Under the pieces are notes generated by a model. It saw only the letters and a list, made by a program, of their open reading frames with translations. It was not told the origin of the DNA and searched no databases. From Antilocapra americana (Eukaryota > Chordata > Mammalia > Artiodactyla > Antilocapridae), in contig ML664152.1 of NCBI GenBank assembly GCA_007570785.1, positions 6,353,685-6,417,684 on the forward strand: a DNA stretch of 64,000 nucleotides. The letters are read 5' to 3'. Below, one piece after another: positions 27,857 through 41,228 of this stretch. The translations under genes and the position numbers were made by a program. Position 1 is the stretch's first letter. Each line of letters opens with the position of its first letter.

Positions 27857-28564
27857 GTAAGAAAAAGACCTAGTATCCTAAATATCATGTTTAAAAGAGC
27901 AATTTCCAACTTGTTTTGATGATTTCTTTTGTTTAATGACAGTCTTGATAATCCATTTTCTATCTGACATATAGTTTTCATTCTAGGAAACTAAATATCC
28001 ATGTAATGCCTAGTTATGTGCTGTTATGCACACTGTAGGTAGTCGTTTTATTAGCTAGACTCAACCTGTAGAATATTTCCTGCTAACCTGAGAATAAGGA
28101 AACACATTATAAGGATCAATAAGAAGCTTTGGTTTTGCTTCCACCAAATATGCCACCTTGAGGTCAAGCCTTCTTTCTAACATTAGCCAGTTGAGACGGA
28201 ATCCACAAAAGGAAATGGGTTCAAATTGATGGGCTGATCAATAAAACCTCTCTTTGCCCTCACCTCCCATGGCTTCTTCAGCACCCCCTCCACCAGAGCA
28301 CCCACCAGCTTCTGCTGCAGATGTCTGTTTAGTCTGGCCTCAGAGGTCACAAGCTGTCTCATCACTGAGTTAGGAGAAACCAGCACTCTAATTGTTCCAC
28401 TCCTAGCTGTTAAATAGATGAACAACTAGGCGCAACTGAATAAGAGCATGTTCACAACTGTATAAGACACCCCAATATTTGCACTGTCTATAGTAAAATT
28501 TAAACCAAAAGCATCAGGAGGATAATCAGTGTCTAGGAACCAGGTAAGAAGAATGTCAGGGGAA

Positions 28565-28685
28565 TTCTGTGACAGTCTGGTGCTTAGGACTCAGCACTTT
28601 CACTGCCTGGAGCCTGGGTTTGATCCCTAATGAAGAAACTAAGATCCTGCAAGGTACAACCAAAATGAAAAAAAGAAAAGAAAAA
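28565..28685 (+). mobile_element. CHR-type SINE, diverged
   Basis: Sense landmarks 'ggtgcttaggactcagcact', 'gcctgggtttgatcccta' and 'aactaagatcctgcaaggta', with an A-rich end. Confidence 0.65.
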
Positions 28686-30164
28686 CATCAGAGCCCCGAT
28701 GGTGACTTTGATATTGTCATTCTAAGATGACTAATGTAGAAGATAAAAGCAATGGCGTATAAGGTCCCTTCCCAGCCCCTACCCCACCACATTTGGCTCT
28801 AACTTCCTCCCTTACCTTTGCACATCAAAGTAGTACTTTTTTTTATCATTCACAGAGAGACGTGTCCATGGCAGCATCTATGAAGACCTAAGACAGAGGT
28901 TGAATACCATTGACCCATAGGTTACGTTTCTCACAGACACTTTTGTTTGCCCATGCTGTGTTTTAAAACAATATGAATCGCTAGTAACAGATAACGAAGG
29001 ACTCAAGGATGACTCTGAAATCTTTGGTGTGGGCAGTGAGAAAAACGTTGGTGCCATATGTCAAGATTAGGATGATAGACTTGGTGTATGGACCTTTTAA
29101 TGTAGGGCAAAGGAAGGGGATGTTGATCAGAAGGAAAGGACTTGCATGGATCATGTTGAACTGAGGATGCTTTTTAGCTTCCAGTGAAGCTGGTAGCAGC
29201 AATCTGGAGCTCAGAGTAGAGCTCAGAGATTCAAATGGCCTGTAAAATATCTCCATCTGTCTAATCCCATCACACTGGATCAAACTTGCATGAGAAGATT
29301 ATGAAAAGCTGTATGAAGCGTCTTGGACCCAGGCTTTTGTGCAAGCCCATCCTCGTTGGCTAGTGGTCACAGGAAGCTGCCAGACACATGTGCACTTGTG
29401 TTGAACAGATCTGACAAAACATCTGGAAAACAAGCCCGAGTCATTTGGTTTATAATAATTGTAGTTATAATGCAGTCTTACAAATATGAAATTGCTGATG
29501 ACATTTAAAAATCAAGATATTTCACACAGAACTGTGGCTTTCTGGCTTCTCTTGGAAGTGGTCTGACCTCACTAGACACAGCTTCAGTGACCGGCTGTCT
29601 GGACCTGCCTTTGATGCCCCCTTTAGAGTGGGTGTGATCTGCTCGGCCCAGACTCCCGACCCTGTCTCCAGCCCAGTCCACCTCACTCATCTGTGCCCTA
29701 GCCCGGTGCTTACAGCCGTGTGTCCTCCCAGATAGCCTCTGGCCACTTCCTAGACCATCGACCATGCCCAAAGCCCATGTCCCTGATGTGGAGTGAGGGT
29801 CAGTGTTTCCTGACAAGTGCAGCATTTGTTCCATTAGTGTGATGTGGTGTTAGCTTCTCTGCTGTGTTTTCTCCCTCATGAATTTCAGGTAAGATGTCAG
29901 AAAGCATCTTCTTCCTTGTTTGTTAATAGGGCCAAATTACCATGGCAGAAAGACCACCTATTGATAAGAACAGAAATCAGTAAGGATATTTGCAGGAGAC
30001 AGTTGCCAACATGAAATTAGGAACATTAAAACTAGTAATTACTCCCACTTAAGATATTTAAGGTAGTTTTCTCCCAAAGGAGGAAAGTGATTGAAAAGGA
30101 GGAGAATTTCCAAGCTCCTCACATAGGTGGATTTTTATGGGATTTATTTAGAAGTAAAAGCAAT

Positions 30165-30275
30165 GAGGGAGGGGATATATATAGTTATGACAGATTTGTG
30201 TTGTTGCACAGTGGAAACCAACCCAACATTGTAAAGCAATTATCCCCCAATTAAAAAAAACGTTCAGTAATAAAT
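30165..30275 (+). mobile_element. Cetartiodactyl L1 3'-tail fragment
   Basis: Sense 'gaggggatatatatagttat', 'acccaacattgtaaagcaat' and 'tatcccccaattaaaaaaaa', the same terminal sequence as at 40690-40998. Confidence 0.75.
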
Positions 30276-31320
30276 GATTGAACCAGAAGACCAGTATATG
30301 TATCTTTCATCATGGCTCATCTCAGGGAAAAAAAAATGAAAAAACAATCAATCATTCTAGGCAAAGTGCCTGTACCCAGAACATATTTATATTTTACGTA
30401 GATGTATCACAGCCTATCTGATTTTTCTCGGACAATAGCTATTGAAACACATGTTTATGAATTAAATGGAAATAATAAATTTATTGATAAATCAAAAAAA
30501 GCAATTGACCCCTTTATTCTTGAAGGGTCAATTTAACCTAAGATTGGCAGGTTAGCAGGTCAAGCAACAAAAGACCTTGTCCCCTGCCTGGTCAGGTTAG
30601 GGCCAACCACATTCCAAATGTGGCCTGAAAGTCTGGGAAAGTCACATCCATTGGCACAGAGAAGCCTGCACAATCTCTGTGCCCTATCTTCACCACTTCT
30701 TTCTCTCAGAAGGTGAGGACTGAGACATAGAATCACAGACTTAAGTTCTACATGCTGCCACCAGCTGGTTTTGGGGTCTGGAGGACATCCTTTTCTCTCT
30801 CTGTGCCCCGCTTCTCTCTTCTACAAACAACTGTTGGAAATACTTCCTAGCTGTATCATCCTGTGATCTAGGTGAATGCAACATTTACCGTCCATTCGCA
30901 CTCCTTAAGGAAGGATCTACATATTTCAGTGACGTCAGCTGTCCCAGAGCCAGACCGGCAGGCACAACTGCAGGACAAACCCAGACAACCTGTACCATAC
31001 TCTGGGGGAACCTCCGCCCCCACAGGCTGCCCCTGACATTGCTGCATCTCGTGCCTCTGGACCTTTATCCATGTCACCCAAGCAAGTCACCTGGTAGAGG
31101 ATAGAGAAAGGAGATGTCGCCCACGGTACACAGATAGAAAGTGTTTTCCTTTTCTAGGGTTAGGCAAGAAAAATGTTTTTCAAGCATACCAGCCTTCTCA
31201 AAGGTGAGACTGGGTTGCCCTAAGGCACCAAGTAACATGTAGTTAGTGTCCAAGGACCAGCTAGTTGTGAGCAGTGAAGGGTTCAGATTGAGAGTTTAAG
31301 TTAGTTTAGTATGTTTATTT

Positions 31321-31582
31321 GTTGGTGTTCAGTCACTAAGTCGTGTCTGCTCTTTGCAACCCCATAAACTGCAGCACGCTAGGCTCCCCTGTCCTTCACT
31401 ATCTCCTGAAGTTTGCTCAAACTCATGTCTGTTGAGTTGGTGGTGCCATCCAACCATCTCATCCTCTGCTGCCCTCTTCTCCTCCTGCCTTCAATCTTTC
31501 CCAGCATCAGGGTCTTTTCCAATGAGTTGGCTCTTCACATCAGGTGGCCAAAGTATGGGAGCTTCAGCTTCAGCAACAGTGA
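31321..31582 (-). mobile_element. BovB LINE 3'-end fragment
   Basis: Antisense: 'gttggtgttcagtcactaag', 'ctcctgaagtttgctcaaac', 'tgttgagttggtggtgccat', 'tcaggtggccaaagtatggg'. Truncated relative to the copy at 42643. Confidence 0.85.
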
Positions 31583-32194
31583 AAATGCTCACCCAGCTAT
31601 TACAATGAGGTATATCCTGATATCTTTACAGTTACTTTATACTTATGGAATGCTCCGTATCAAAATTTTGGGAGGAAGAGAGATGCTATGCAAACATTTT
31701 CATTAGTTTTTTTCCCCCCCAAAGCTTAAGGAAATATTGACTTTATAAAGTTGTAGCAATTGCACATAATTTATTGGCCGAGCCCAGAAATACCATCCAC
31801 CGGGAACCAGCGTCAGCCCTCTGTCACTTTAATCAGACAGCCAGATGGCAAATGGATGACAGGATGATTATATTTCAATAATAACTAGCTAATATATTTA
31901 GCATGATCCCATATCATATAAAAGAGGCAGTTTTGCTTCCACCGTAAAAACATTCAGAATTTTTTTCAGATTATAAATGATGTTTCTTTAATTAACTTTT
32001 TTTTTTAAAAAAAAAAAGGTTTGCTGCTATTCTAATGACCAATTGTTAGGGAAATCAACCTTCATGTAACAATAGATCATAGAATACGGCAGCACAGATT
32101 AACTTGCTTGAGATCTAATAACCTTTTTAGGTGGAGGAGGATGTTATTGACTCTAAAGCGCAGGCTTCTGGAGGTGTGACTCAGCTCGCATTCA

Positions 32195-32520
32195 ACAACC
32201 TTCAATAAATATTAATTGAGCATCTACTTCAGTCACATACTGTCCCAAGTTTCAGGGCTATACAGGGGGCAGAAGAGATGAAAATACCCTTTAGGAAGCT
32301 TATAGTCCATTGGCAGAGACGCCTTATAAATAACTCTTTCAAACACCTGCTAGGAAGTTGTAAGTGCTGAGGAGACAAAATTAAGTGGAGAATGGGGAGT
32401 TCCCACAGCAGGGCCAGCTGGCTCCTCTGAAAAGATGGACAGAGGGGGGCGCTGCATGGCTTTGGGCCAGGAGAGTGTGTCCCAGCAAAGGAAACGGCAA
32501 GCGCAAAGGGCGGAGGGACG
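32195..32520 (+). repeat. Old mammalian interspersed repeat, family uncertain
   Basis: Reads as the widespread 'attgagcatctact ... gctatacag ... agcttatagtcca ... gcaagcgcaaagg' repeat, heavily mutated. I recognise the layout but cannot assign the family safely. Confidence 0.5.
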
Positions 32521-34392
32521 ATTAGACTTTGAATCTTAAGGTTTATGGGGTCATTTTCCAACCTTCCTGCCGCGGGGCTTGGCAGCTTAGTCGTGCGGTG
32601 AAGGGGCATTCACCTCCAGCTTTGATTGTCATGTTCACAAAGTTCAGTCAGATTCTAAGTCCTTGTGCCAGTCGCAGGGGAGCACAGCAGTGATGTCACT
32701 GGCTTCCTGTGTCAAGCAGACCCCTGTGCGTACGAATTCCTAGCTGTTCATTGAGCAGCCGCTGACTGCCTCATCACTATTCATGAGGAGCAGAAGGAAC
32801 TAGCTCACACTTCTATTTTTGGTGCAAGGACAAGCTCCGGTCCCTCATGAAGTTTCGAAACAGATCTCAGATATTCACAGAGGAGGAGTTCCCCATATGT
32901 TTTTGTGGAAATAGAGCTTATCTGATATAACCACAGACCCCCGAGTCACCAACACTCTTCATTTTATACAAGGATCTGAGTCTTTGCTTTAAATACACAC
33001 ACAAATAAAGTGAGAACTTGGTTAAGTAAATCATTTAAAACCATTTATAAACCATGTGAAAAATTCAGGCCAAGACGTTTGAATTTGGGCTCTGCGTAAT
33101 TAGCATGGTCTAGCTACATAACCCAGTTACTCATCTGAAGAGAAAAAAATCTGGTTCAAGATCAAGTCCTAGGAGGGCTGCTGCGCCTTTCAAAGTGGCC
33201 GTTTTCATGGGCTGTTTTGTTTACACCCAAAGGAAGAAAGAGCCATTGTAAAATATTCAGAATATGAACATGGACCTCTGAATGCAAACCCCTTGGCTTC
33301 TTGAGTGAACTTGACCTTCGAATTATTAGCATTCGTCAGCCACATGGTTCAAGAGTGGATGAGTCCTCATGGTCGAGGAAGAATCTGGGATTCCTGGTGA
33401 ATGCTTGGTTGAAGCTAAAAGCATTGGAGATTTCAGTACAGATGCACCTTTATTGTCCCCTATTACATGAACTTAACAGCAGGTAAATCACGAGTGTGCC
33501 AAGCACCACAAATCTCTCTCAAAACAAAATTTGGCAGTAAATGAGCTAGATATAGGGATGCCATAGATCATCACATTGATTTAATTATCTGAATGGTTGC
33601 TGCTTTCTGGAGGGTATTTCAGAATATATTTTAAAATCTACTTGATTCTTATAATTCTTTAAATATTGCACAACCATTTTTCTAATGTGGATTGCTAATT
33701 AAATCTTTTATCAACTTGTATTTTTTTGCAACACGCAGATTATTTATTTTTTTTTTACTATGAGCTGTAACTGAACTTGATTATACCATGCAGATTTACT
33801 ACCTATTTTCATTTACTTTTAGAAGACAGCTCACTCTAAGAGCAATTTTCTGGTACACAAATTTTGAGATAAATTCTTATAGTAATTGCTTTTTTTCCCT
33901 CTCTTCTAAAATGTAATTGGATTCAGAAAACTAAACTATTGTCAGGAAAGCTAACAAGGTTTATGATTTGTTACCAGAACAACAACAACAAAAAAAACCA
34001 AAATGATTCCGGGTAGAAAACAAATTTACTAGTAAAACCTCTTCCAGGGAATAACCAGTACACATGTTTTCTCCCTTGCCATCTTTAGAATATCTCATAT
34101 CTAACCAATGAAAATGTTGTTGATTTAAGAATGTTTCTGTATGTATATTTTGTGTGGCTTTTACACAAGAAATGGGAAATTCCAAAGTAAGTTTCTACTG
34201 ATAATTGTAGAACCAATCTCTATTGACAGTTGATATTTTCTGAACCTCACAACTGACTGCTGAAGCTTAATATTAATAAATATTATTTGCATGAAAGAGA
34301 AAAAACTATCATGTGCTCTTTTGCCTCCCCTCCCCACCAGCTTTCACATAATTAGATAATAGGTCTAGTTGGTGTGCCTAATGTAACACTGA

Positions 34393-34635
<243 letters not shown>

Positions 34636-34862
34636 TAGATATGAGAACATCTTGAATGTTACATGAGCAAACAAGTTAGAAGGTAGACAATTGTTATTGA
34701 TAATAATAAGTACCAGCAAATATGGGGGAAATGAACTTAGATAAACCACAGAGTTCACCTCAGAGAACCCCAGCTCTGACCCAAGTTGGATCTTTGCTTG
34801 AGAGGCTGTCAGTGCCCCTCCAAAGAACCAATATCTGTTTTACAGTTTTCTATATAGATAGG

Positions 34863-36662
34863 TCCTTTGTTTCTTTAGGTAGATATATTCCTAAGTATTC
34901 TTTTTGCTCCATTCAATGGTGAATGAAATTGTTTCCTTAATTTCTCTTTCTGTTTTCTCATTGTTAGTGTATAGGAATGCAAGGGATTTCTGTGTGTTGA
35001 TTTTATATCCTGCAACTTTACTGTATTCATTGATTAGCTCTAGTAATTTTCTGGTAGTGTCTTTAGGGTTTTCTATGTAGAGGATCATGTCTGCAAACAG
35101 TGAGAGTTTTACTTCTTCTTTTCTAATCTGGATTCCTTTTATTTCTTTTTTCTGCTCTGATTGCTGTGGCCAAGACTTCCAAAACTGTGTTAAATAGTAG
35201 TGGTGAGAGTGGGCACCCTTGCCTTGTTCCTGACTTTAGGGGAAATGCTTTCAGTTTTTCACCATTGAGGATAATGTTTGCTGTGGGTTTGTCATATATA
35301 GCTTTTATTATGTTGAGGTATGTTCCTTCTATGCCTGCTTTCTGGAGAGTTTTTATCATAAATGGATGTTGAACTTTGTCAAAGGCTTTCTCTGCATCTA
35401 TTGAGATAATCATATAGTTTTTATCTTTCAGTTTGTTAATGTGGTATATCACACTGATTTTTAAACATTAAAGAATCCTTGCATTCCTGGGATAAAGCCC
35501 ATTTGGTCATGATGTATGATCTTTTTAATATGTTGTTGGATTATATTTACTAGAATTTTGTTAAGGATTTTTGCATCTATGTTTATCAGTGATATTGGCC
35601 TGTAGTTTTCTTTTTTTGTGGCATCTTTGTTGGGTTTTGGTATTAGGGTGATGGTGGCCTCATAGAATGAGTTTGGAAGTTTACCTTCTTCAATTTTCTG
35701 GAAGAGTTTGAGTAGGATAGGTGTTAGCTCTTTTCTAAATTTTTGGTAGAATTCAGCTGTGAAGCCGTCTGGTCCTGGGCTTTTGTTTGCTGGAAGATTT
35801 CTGATTACAGTTTCGATATCCATGCTTGTGATGGGTCTGTTAAGATATTCTATTTCTTCCTAGTTCAGTTTTGGAAAGTTGTACTTTTCTAAGAATTTGT
35901 CTATTTCTTCCAAGTTGTCCATGTTATTGGCATATAGTTGCTGATAGTAGTCTCATGATCCTTTGTATTTCTGGGTTGCCTTTTGTGATTTCTCCATTTT
36001 CATTTCTAATTTTGTGGATTTGATTCTTCTCCCTTTGTTTCTTGATGAGTTTGATTAATGGTTTGTCAATTTTATTTATCTTCTCAAAGAACCAGCTTTT
36101 GGCTTTGTTGATTTTGGCTATGGTCTCTTTTTTTCTTTTGCACTTATTTCTGCCCTAATTTTAAATATTTCTTTCCTTCTACTAACCCTGGGGTTCTTCA
36201 TTTCTTCCTTTTCCAGTTGCTTTAGGTGTAGAGTTAGGTTATTTATTTGACTTTTTTCTTGTTTCTTGAGGTAAGCCTGTATTGCTATGAACCTTCCCCT
36301 TAGCACTGCTTTTACAGTGTCCCATAGGTTTGGAGTTGTTGTGTTTTCATTTTCATTCATTTCTGTTCCTTTTTTTTATTTCTTTTTTGATTTCTTCTAT
36401 GATTTGTTGGTTATTCAGAAGCGTGTTGTTTAGCCTCCATATGTTGGAATTTTTAATAGTTTTTTCCTGTAATTGAGATCTAATCTTACTGCATTGTGGT
36501 CAGAAAAGATGATTGGAATAATTTCAATTTTTTTGAGTTTATCAAGGCTAGATTTATGGCCCAGGATGTGATCCTGGATAAGGTTCCATGTGCACTTGAG
36601 AAAAAGGTGAAATTCATTGTTTTGGGGTGAAATGTCCTATAGATATCAATCAGGTAAGCCAC
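34863..36662 (-). pseudogene. L1 ORF2 internal fragment (reverse transcriptase region), lacking the 3' end
   Basis: Minus-strand frames give the ORF2 linker (NLTLHLKQLEKEEMKNP, 36118-36360), the pre-RT segment [20 protein letters not shown] with [19 protein letters not shown] (35461-35823), the palm region [18 protein letters not shown] and [20 protein letters not shown] (35123-35452), and finally [15 protein letters not shown] (to 34891). Several frameshifts and stops break it. It begins abruptly near 34863 at the position of KYLG, with no ORF2 C-terminus, 3' UTR or poly-A. That is atypical for a plain L1 insertion and implies a deletion or rearrangement. No target-site duplication found. 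Confidence 0.9.
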
Positions 36663-37052
36663 AACAGGCTGCACACTAAGACCCCATCTTGGAAACCCAT
36701 TTTATGAGCTCCTGTTCAACCCCACTAAGGACTTTATTAAAGAAAACCTTCAAATTCTACAAATGTCTCTGCACAGGGCATCTTTCTCCACCCCTTGGTG
36801 CCCCATAGGTATCCTGTGATGGCTTTGGGAAAGCCCCAGTTCCCCATTCCATGATAATGAAGCAAATACCTGCAGAACTTCAGCCGCCTGTCTGCCCTGA
36901 ACCCAGGTGTCTCAACTCCTGGCCTTTCTCTACTCTAAGTCCACTGTCCACACAGCCTGCTTAGATGGTTCTATTTATTCCAGAATCACACACCTCTTAT
37001 TTCCATTGCTGCAATGATCAGAAGAATAGCTAACATTTATTAAGCACTCTTT

Positions 37053-37235
37053 GGGCTTCCCTGGTGGCTCAGTGGTAAATATTCCCCAGGTTCAATCCCT
37101 GAGTTGGGAAGATCCCCTGGAAGAGGAGTGGCAACCCACTCCAGTATTCTTGCCTGGAAAATTCCATGGCCAGAGGAGCCTGGCAGGCTACAATCCATGG
37201 GGTCACAAAAGAGTTGGACATGACTAAGCATACAG
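37053..37235 (+). mobile_element. Bov-tA SINE
   Basis: Sense 'gggcttccctggtggctcag', with an internal deletion around the B box, then 'tggcaacccactccagtatt' and the tail 'agagttggacatgactaagc'. Confidence 0.85.
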
Positions 37236-37337
37236 AGGGAACAGGGAAATATGGACAAATAAGTAGAGCCCGTGATCTTGACCCTGGAGTCTCCCTAAAC
37301 ACATGAGGCTCCCTTCTGAAGTTTACTAGTCAGATCC

Positions 37338-37446
37338 TTGTGTCACTCAGATGTGTCTCACTCTGGCGACCCCATGGACTGTAGCCCACCAGGCTCCTCT
37401 GTCCATGGAATTCTTGAGGCAAGAATACTGGAGTGGGTTGCCTTGG
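37338..37446 (-). mobile_element. BovA SINE fragment
   Basis: Antisense 'ggcgaccccatggactgtag', 'cccaccaggctcctctgtcc' and 'gcaagaatactggagtgggt'. Confidence 0.8.
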
Positions 37447-37500
37447 TCCTTAGAGCATCCCAATTATACTGGGCCATTTAAATATGGCTATTAAATCCTT

Positions 37501-37720
37501 GGGCTTCTCAGGTGGTGCTAGTGGTAAAGAATCCACCTGTCAGTGCAGGAGACACGGGAGAGGTGGGTTTGATCCCTGGATTGGAAAGATCCCTAGAGAA
37601 GGAAATGGCAACCCACTCCAGTATTCTTGCCTAGGAAATCCCATGGCCAGAGGAGCCTGGTCAGCTACAGTCCACGGGGTCACAAAGAGTTGGACATGAC
37701 TTAGTGACTAAACAACAGTA
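37501..37720 (+). mobile_element. Bov-tA SINE, near full length
   Basis: Sense 'gggcttctcaggtggtgcta', 'ggtttgatccctggattgga', 'atggcaacccactccagtat', 'agagttggacatgacttagt'. Confidence 0.88.
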
Positions 37721-37744
37721 AGAACAATTAAGAGCTCTTTAAAC

Positions 37745-37896
37745 ATCACATCCTCTTCCAGAAACCCCCCTCTCACCTCCCTCCCAATTCCATCCCTCTG
37801 GGTCATCCCAGTGCACCAGCATGTCAATGTATGGCAAAATCAACACAATAATGTAAAGAAAATAAATAAATATATTTTTTAAAAAAATCACATCCT
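37745..37896 (+). mobile_element. Tiny L1 insertion with 5' inversion and target-site duplication
   Basis: Flanked by the 10-bp repeat atcacatcct (37745-37754 and 37887-37896). The left part (about 37755-37822) is antisense L1 3' UTR ('ctgggtcatcccagtgcacc'). The right part (about 37823-37886) is the sense L1 terminus ('catgtcaatgtatggcaaaa') ending in an A-rich tail. Opposite orientations joined inside one pair of duplications is the twin-priming signature. Confidence 0.85.
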
Positions 37897-38679
37897 TTAT
37901 ATGCACTTTATGTGCATTATTTAACTCACTCCTCCCAATGCACAGAGGAAAACTCCTTAGGAACAGGGACGTGGAGAAGTTCTGTAGCTCAAAGGTCACA
38001 CAGACAGGAGCGGAACCAGAGCAGAGCCCCCTCCTAGCCCCCTGCTTCACCTTCAATGGGTGTCGCCTGCTTCCATAAAACAGGCAACCTCCCTGGACCA
38101 GACCCGTCGCCTTAGAAGTATGGCTGGACCCCCCTCCCCCCGGTATCCATGGAAACAGACTCTGAGGCAGGTTTCCTAGGCTGCCCCTGTTCAGACTTCA
38201 CTCTGTGTTTGTTCTGAAAGATGTTTGTTGGCACTCCATCCCAGGACAACCCTTCTCTGTGGTTTAACTAGAGCGACCCACCTCCTGGCATGGACCCTTG
38301 ATCCCTCCTGCCAGGAAGACAGTTTTAACAGGTCAGAACCCCCCATGGCCCCTTGTCCCCATCCTTCCCCGTATTGTCTCTAATAGAAGAGCAGAAGCAT
38401 CTGACTTTGTGGCTTCTGAATTCTGAGGCCTGGGCTGCCATTGCTGGATTCAAGGTTGCTTCAGGCATAAGAGCACTTAGCACAGCTTGGTCAAGTCCGA
38501 GGTGGCCCTCGATCAAACACTGCCATGTTGTCTGAGGACCCATCCTGAAGCAAATGAGATTTCATCAGTCAGCTCAGGTCAGGCGAGGCTCCGTGTGTGG
38601 TTTATCATGACATTTCCTATAGTATATACAGAATCTCTTTATCAAACCTAGTGAATTGAGCTTTAAAACTAAGATTTCC

Positions 38680-38872
38680 TTAAAATAGATAATTAACAAG
38701 GGCCTACTATATAGCACAGGCAACTCTGCTCATTACTCTGTAATTACCCTCACAGGAAAAGAATCTGAAAAGGAGTGGATATATGTATATAAGTGAATCA
38801 GTTTGCTGTACACCTCAAGCTAGCTATTATAAATCAACTATACTCCAAGATAAAATAAAAATTAAATTTAAG
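38680..38872 (+). mobile_element. Cetartiodactyl L1 3' tail
   Basis: Sense 'gggcctactatatagcacag', 'tcagtttgctgtacacctca' and 'caactatactccaagataaa', ending A-rich. Confidence 0.8.
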
Positions 38873-40689
38873 GAAGAAACCCTAAGAATTCCTTTCCAAT
38901 CATCAGTTCAGAAGTCAAATTGTAACTCCTTTGACTTTATAATACAATTATGACATTTGCTAACTATTTCTCACTAGACTTAATAATTCTACCTACAGCT
39001 GATAAAATAGATCACTGGGCAGATCCTGGGAGTGGTGTGTCACCTGCCAGTTGCTGGTCACCTCTGACCCAACGGCAGAGAAAGGTCTGCCCATCGCTTC
39101 TGTACATAGTAACGACCCTTCGATGGAGATGCAGCTTATTTGTGGCAGGATTATCCATCACCAAGAGTCGTTTACCTCCCAGTGGCGCCTGACAGTTGGT
39201 TGATGGCATTTTCTAATTATTGGGGAAGGAGAGACGTGACACTTTCAAACACTCTGGGCTCTGCCTACAAGAATCAGATACGGGAGTGCCATTAATTTCT
39301 AGCCTGAATGGAGGGCCAACCTCAAAAACAGACAGGCATTTGAAATGCCCCATTAAAACTGCACACCCAGCCCCAAAGGTCCTCTGTATGTTCTTAGCAG
39401 GTCTGCATACTAGAAGCCACAGCACAGTGTTAGGGATCAAAACAGAGGTAGGTGTGGGGCCTCTGATAGCAGTCCAGCCGTAAGAGCCTGTCTCCAGGGA
39501 AAGGCAGCCCTGTTAGAGGGTGGAGGGGTGGCTGCTGGGTGGGACCCCCAAGCTGAGTCCCGGCTCCCATCGTAGCACCAACCTGGCTATACCACACACT
39601 GGGTGCCACCAACCTCCTGGCAGGCCTTCCTCTGTTTTTCTGCCAAGAAATCTTATTCTGACTTCAAGAGGTTTTCCTCTCCTGCCAGAGCCTGAGTAAT
39701 TTGATTTTGTAAGGTTCATTCTGTTCGGAGCCTTTTTTGGACACAGACGTCTAGCTGTGCTGTTTATAACTTTCCCATTACCATTCCATGTCAAGGCTGC
39801 TGCGACGTGGACCTGGCTAAACATCACCCCAGCCCGTGCTACCTGAAAACGTATGAAAAATCCAAATACCCTAGTCAAAGTATCCCTTGAAGTCAAAAAA
39901 CTCTTAGGAAAATGAGAAAATTATTACCACTACAAAGTAATGAAAATCTGAGACAGACACATATCCTGACCCCCTACCCCTCCTCCCAAAGCATAAAATG
40001 CTCTGAATCCATCTATGTCTGGGCTTCCCTAACCTTCAAGTGTCTGAACCAGTAGTATCTAGGAAATCTGATAAGTGAGTCATTTTGAGAAGTCAATTAC
40101 AGAATGCGTGAGAGTCCCTGGAGCTCAGGAGAAGTGGGAAGACAAGGCATATGCCCCAGAACAGTTAAAATCAAGGAATCAGGACACCGAGAAGACTGGC
40201 CCTTCTCTTCCCACCGCCCCCCCCCCCACCACACCCATCCTGAACATTCACCATCACCCCAGGACAGACTGCCGCAGAGCAGTTTTTCTTGTTCCACAAA
40301 GAGAGCTTATTTACAATGGCAGCCCCATTCTTCTGCGATACTGACAAGGCTGGTGGTATCTCAGGCGAGCTTTTGACAAACACATAAACCCCAAACTCTA
40401 TTAAATGGACAGCCACCCAACAGGCCTCCCCAGATCAGTGTGTGCTTAATGAGAAGAAACCAAGAGACAGAGGAAGCCTTTCTCCATGGTCATTCTCTTT
40501 AAGACATGCTCCTTAAAGAAGGAAAACCTATTTTTTGCATCCTAGAGTCATTCTAATTCAGTGCTTGAAAAGTTTTTTGTTTTTGCTGGTTGAGATGAGG
40601 TTCTTATTGCTGTTGCTATTAACAATAAAGTGGAATCTAGTGGGAGGCGGGGAAATTACCTATTTCCAGGGCAGGAATGGAGAGGCAGG

Positions 40690-40998
40690 CATAAAGAACA
40701 GACATGTAGACACAGTGGGGAAGGGGAGAGTGGGACAGACTGGGACAGCGAGATTGACATACACACACTGCCATGTGTAAAATTGACAGCTAGTAGAAAC
40801 CTGCGGTATAGCACGGGGAGCTCAACTCAGTGCTCTGTGATGACCTAGAGGGCTGGGATGGGGCTGATGGGATGGAGGTTCAGGAGGGAGGAGATATATG
40901 TATACATATAGCTTCACTTCGCTGTACATTTCATGGTACAGCAGAAACTAACATAACGTTGTTAAGCAATTATACATCAATAAAAATTTTAAAATTAA
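40690..40998 (+). mobile_element. Cetartiodactyl L1 3' tail next to an exon acceptor
   Basis: Sense 'gcacggggagctcaactcag', 'ctctgtgatgacctagaggg', 'aggagatatatgtatacata', 'gttaagcaattatacatcaa', then an A-rich end 80 bp upstream of the exon at 41079. Confidence 0.8.
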
Positions 40999-41078
40999 AA
41001 AATATAATAATGCAAGTACTAAGGAGGTGGCCAGGAAATCCCTGACTGGGGATAACCGTGTCTGGTTTCCTCTCGCAG

Positions 41079-41228
41079 ATGATCGCTCCACGGTCCTGTT
41101 GACCGATGCTGACTTCGGAGAGGCCGCAAAACAGAAGTCCCTGACAGTGACGCACACGGTCCATTACCAATCAGTGTCGCAGGCTACAGGGCCCTTGGTG
41201 GATGTTTCAGACGCTCGGCCGGGAACAA
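41079..41228 (+). CDS. DSCAM: DSCAM exon: cytoplasmic tail, part 3
   Basis: This 150-nt exon encodes [20 protein letters not shown], then [20 protein letters not shown] and [10 protein letters not shown], plus one base of asparagine. It is phase 1 on both sides; acceptor ttcctctcgcag, donor consensus gtgagt. The sequence is intracellular, Ser/Thr-rich and without recognised catalytic motifs; the tyrosine in VHYQSV could be a phosphorylation site (inference). The match to the recalled DSCAM tail is essentially complete, with no stop or frameshift. Translation of the intron immediately upstream is open but unrelated. Confidence 0.96.

Larger units (their letters stand above)
37015..38060 (+). 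repeat. MIR element broken by three SINEs and a small L1
   Basis: MIR-like sequence starts at about 37025 ('agctaacatttattaagcac'), is interrupted from 37053, and resumes after 37896 ('gtgcattatttaactcactc', 'aaaggtcacacagacaggag'), ending near 38060. The inserted pieces are listed separately. Confidence 0.65.
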
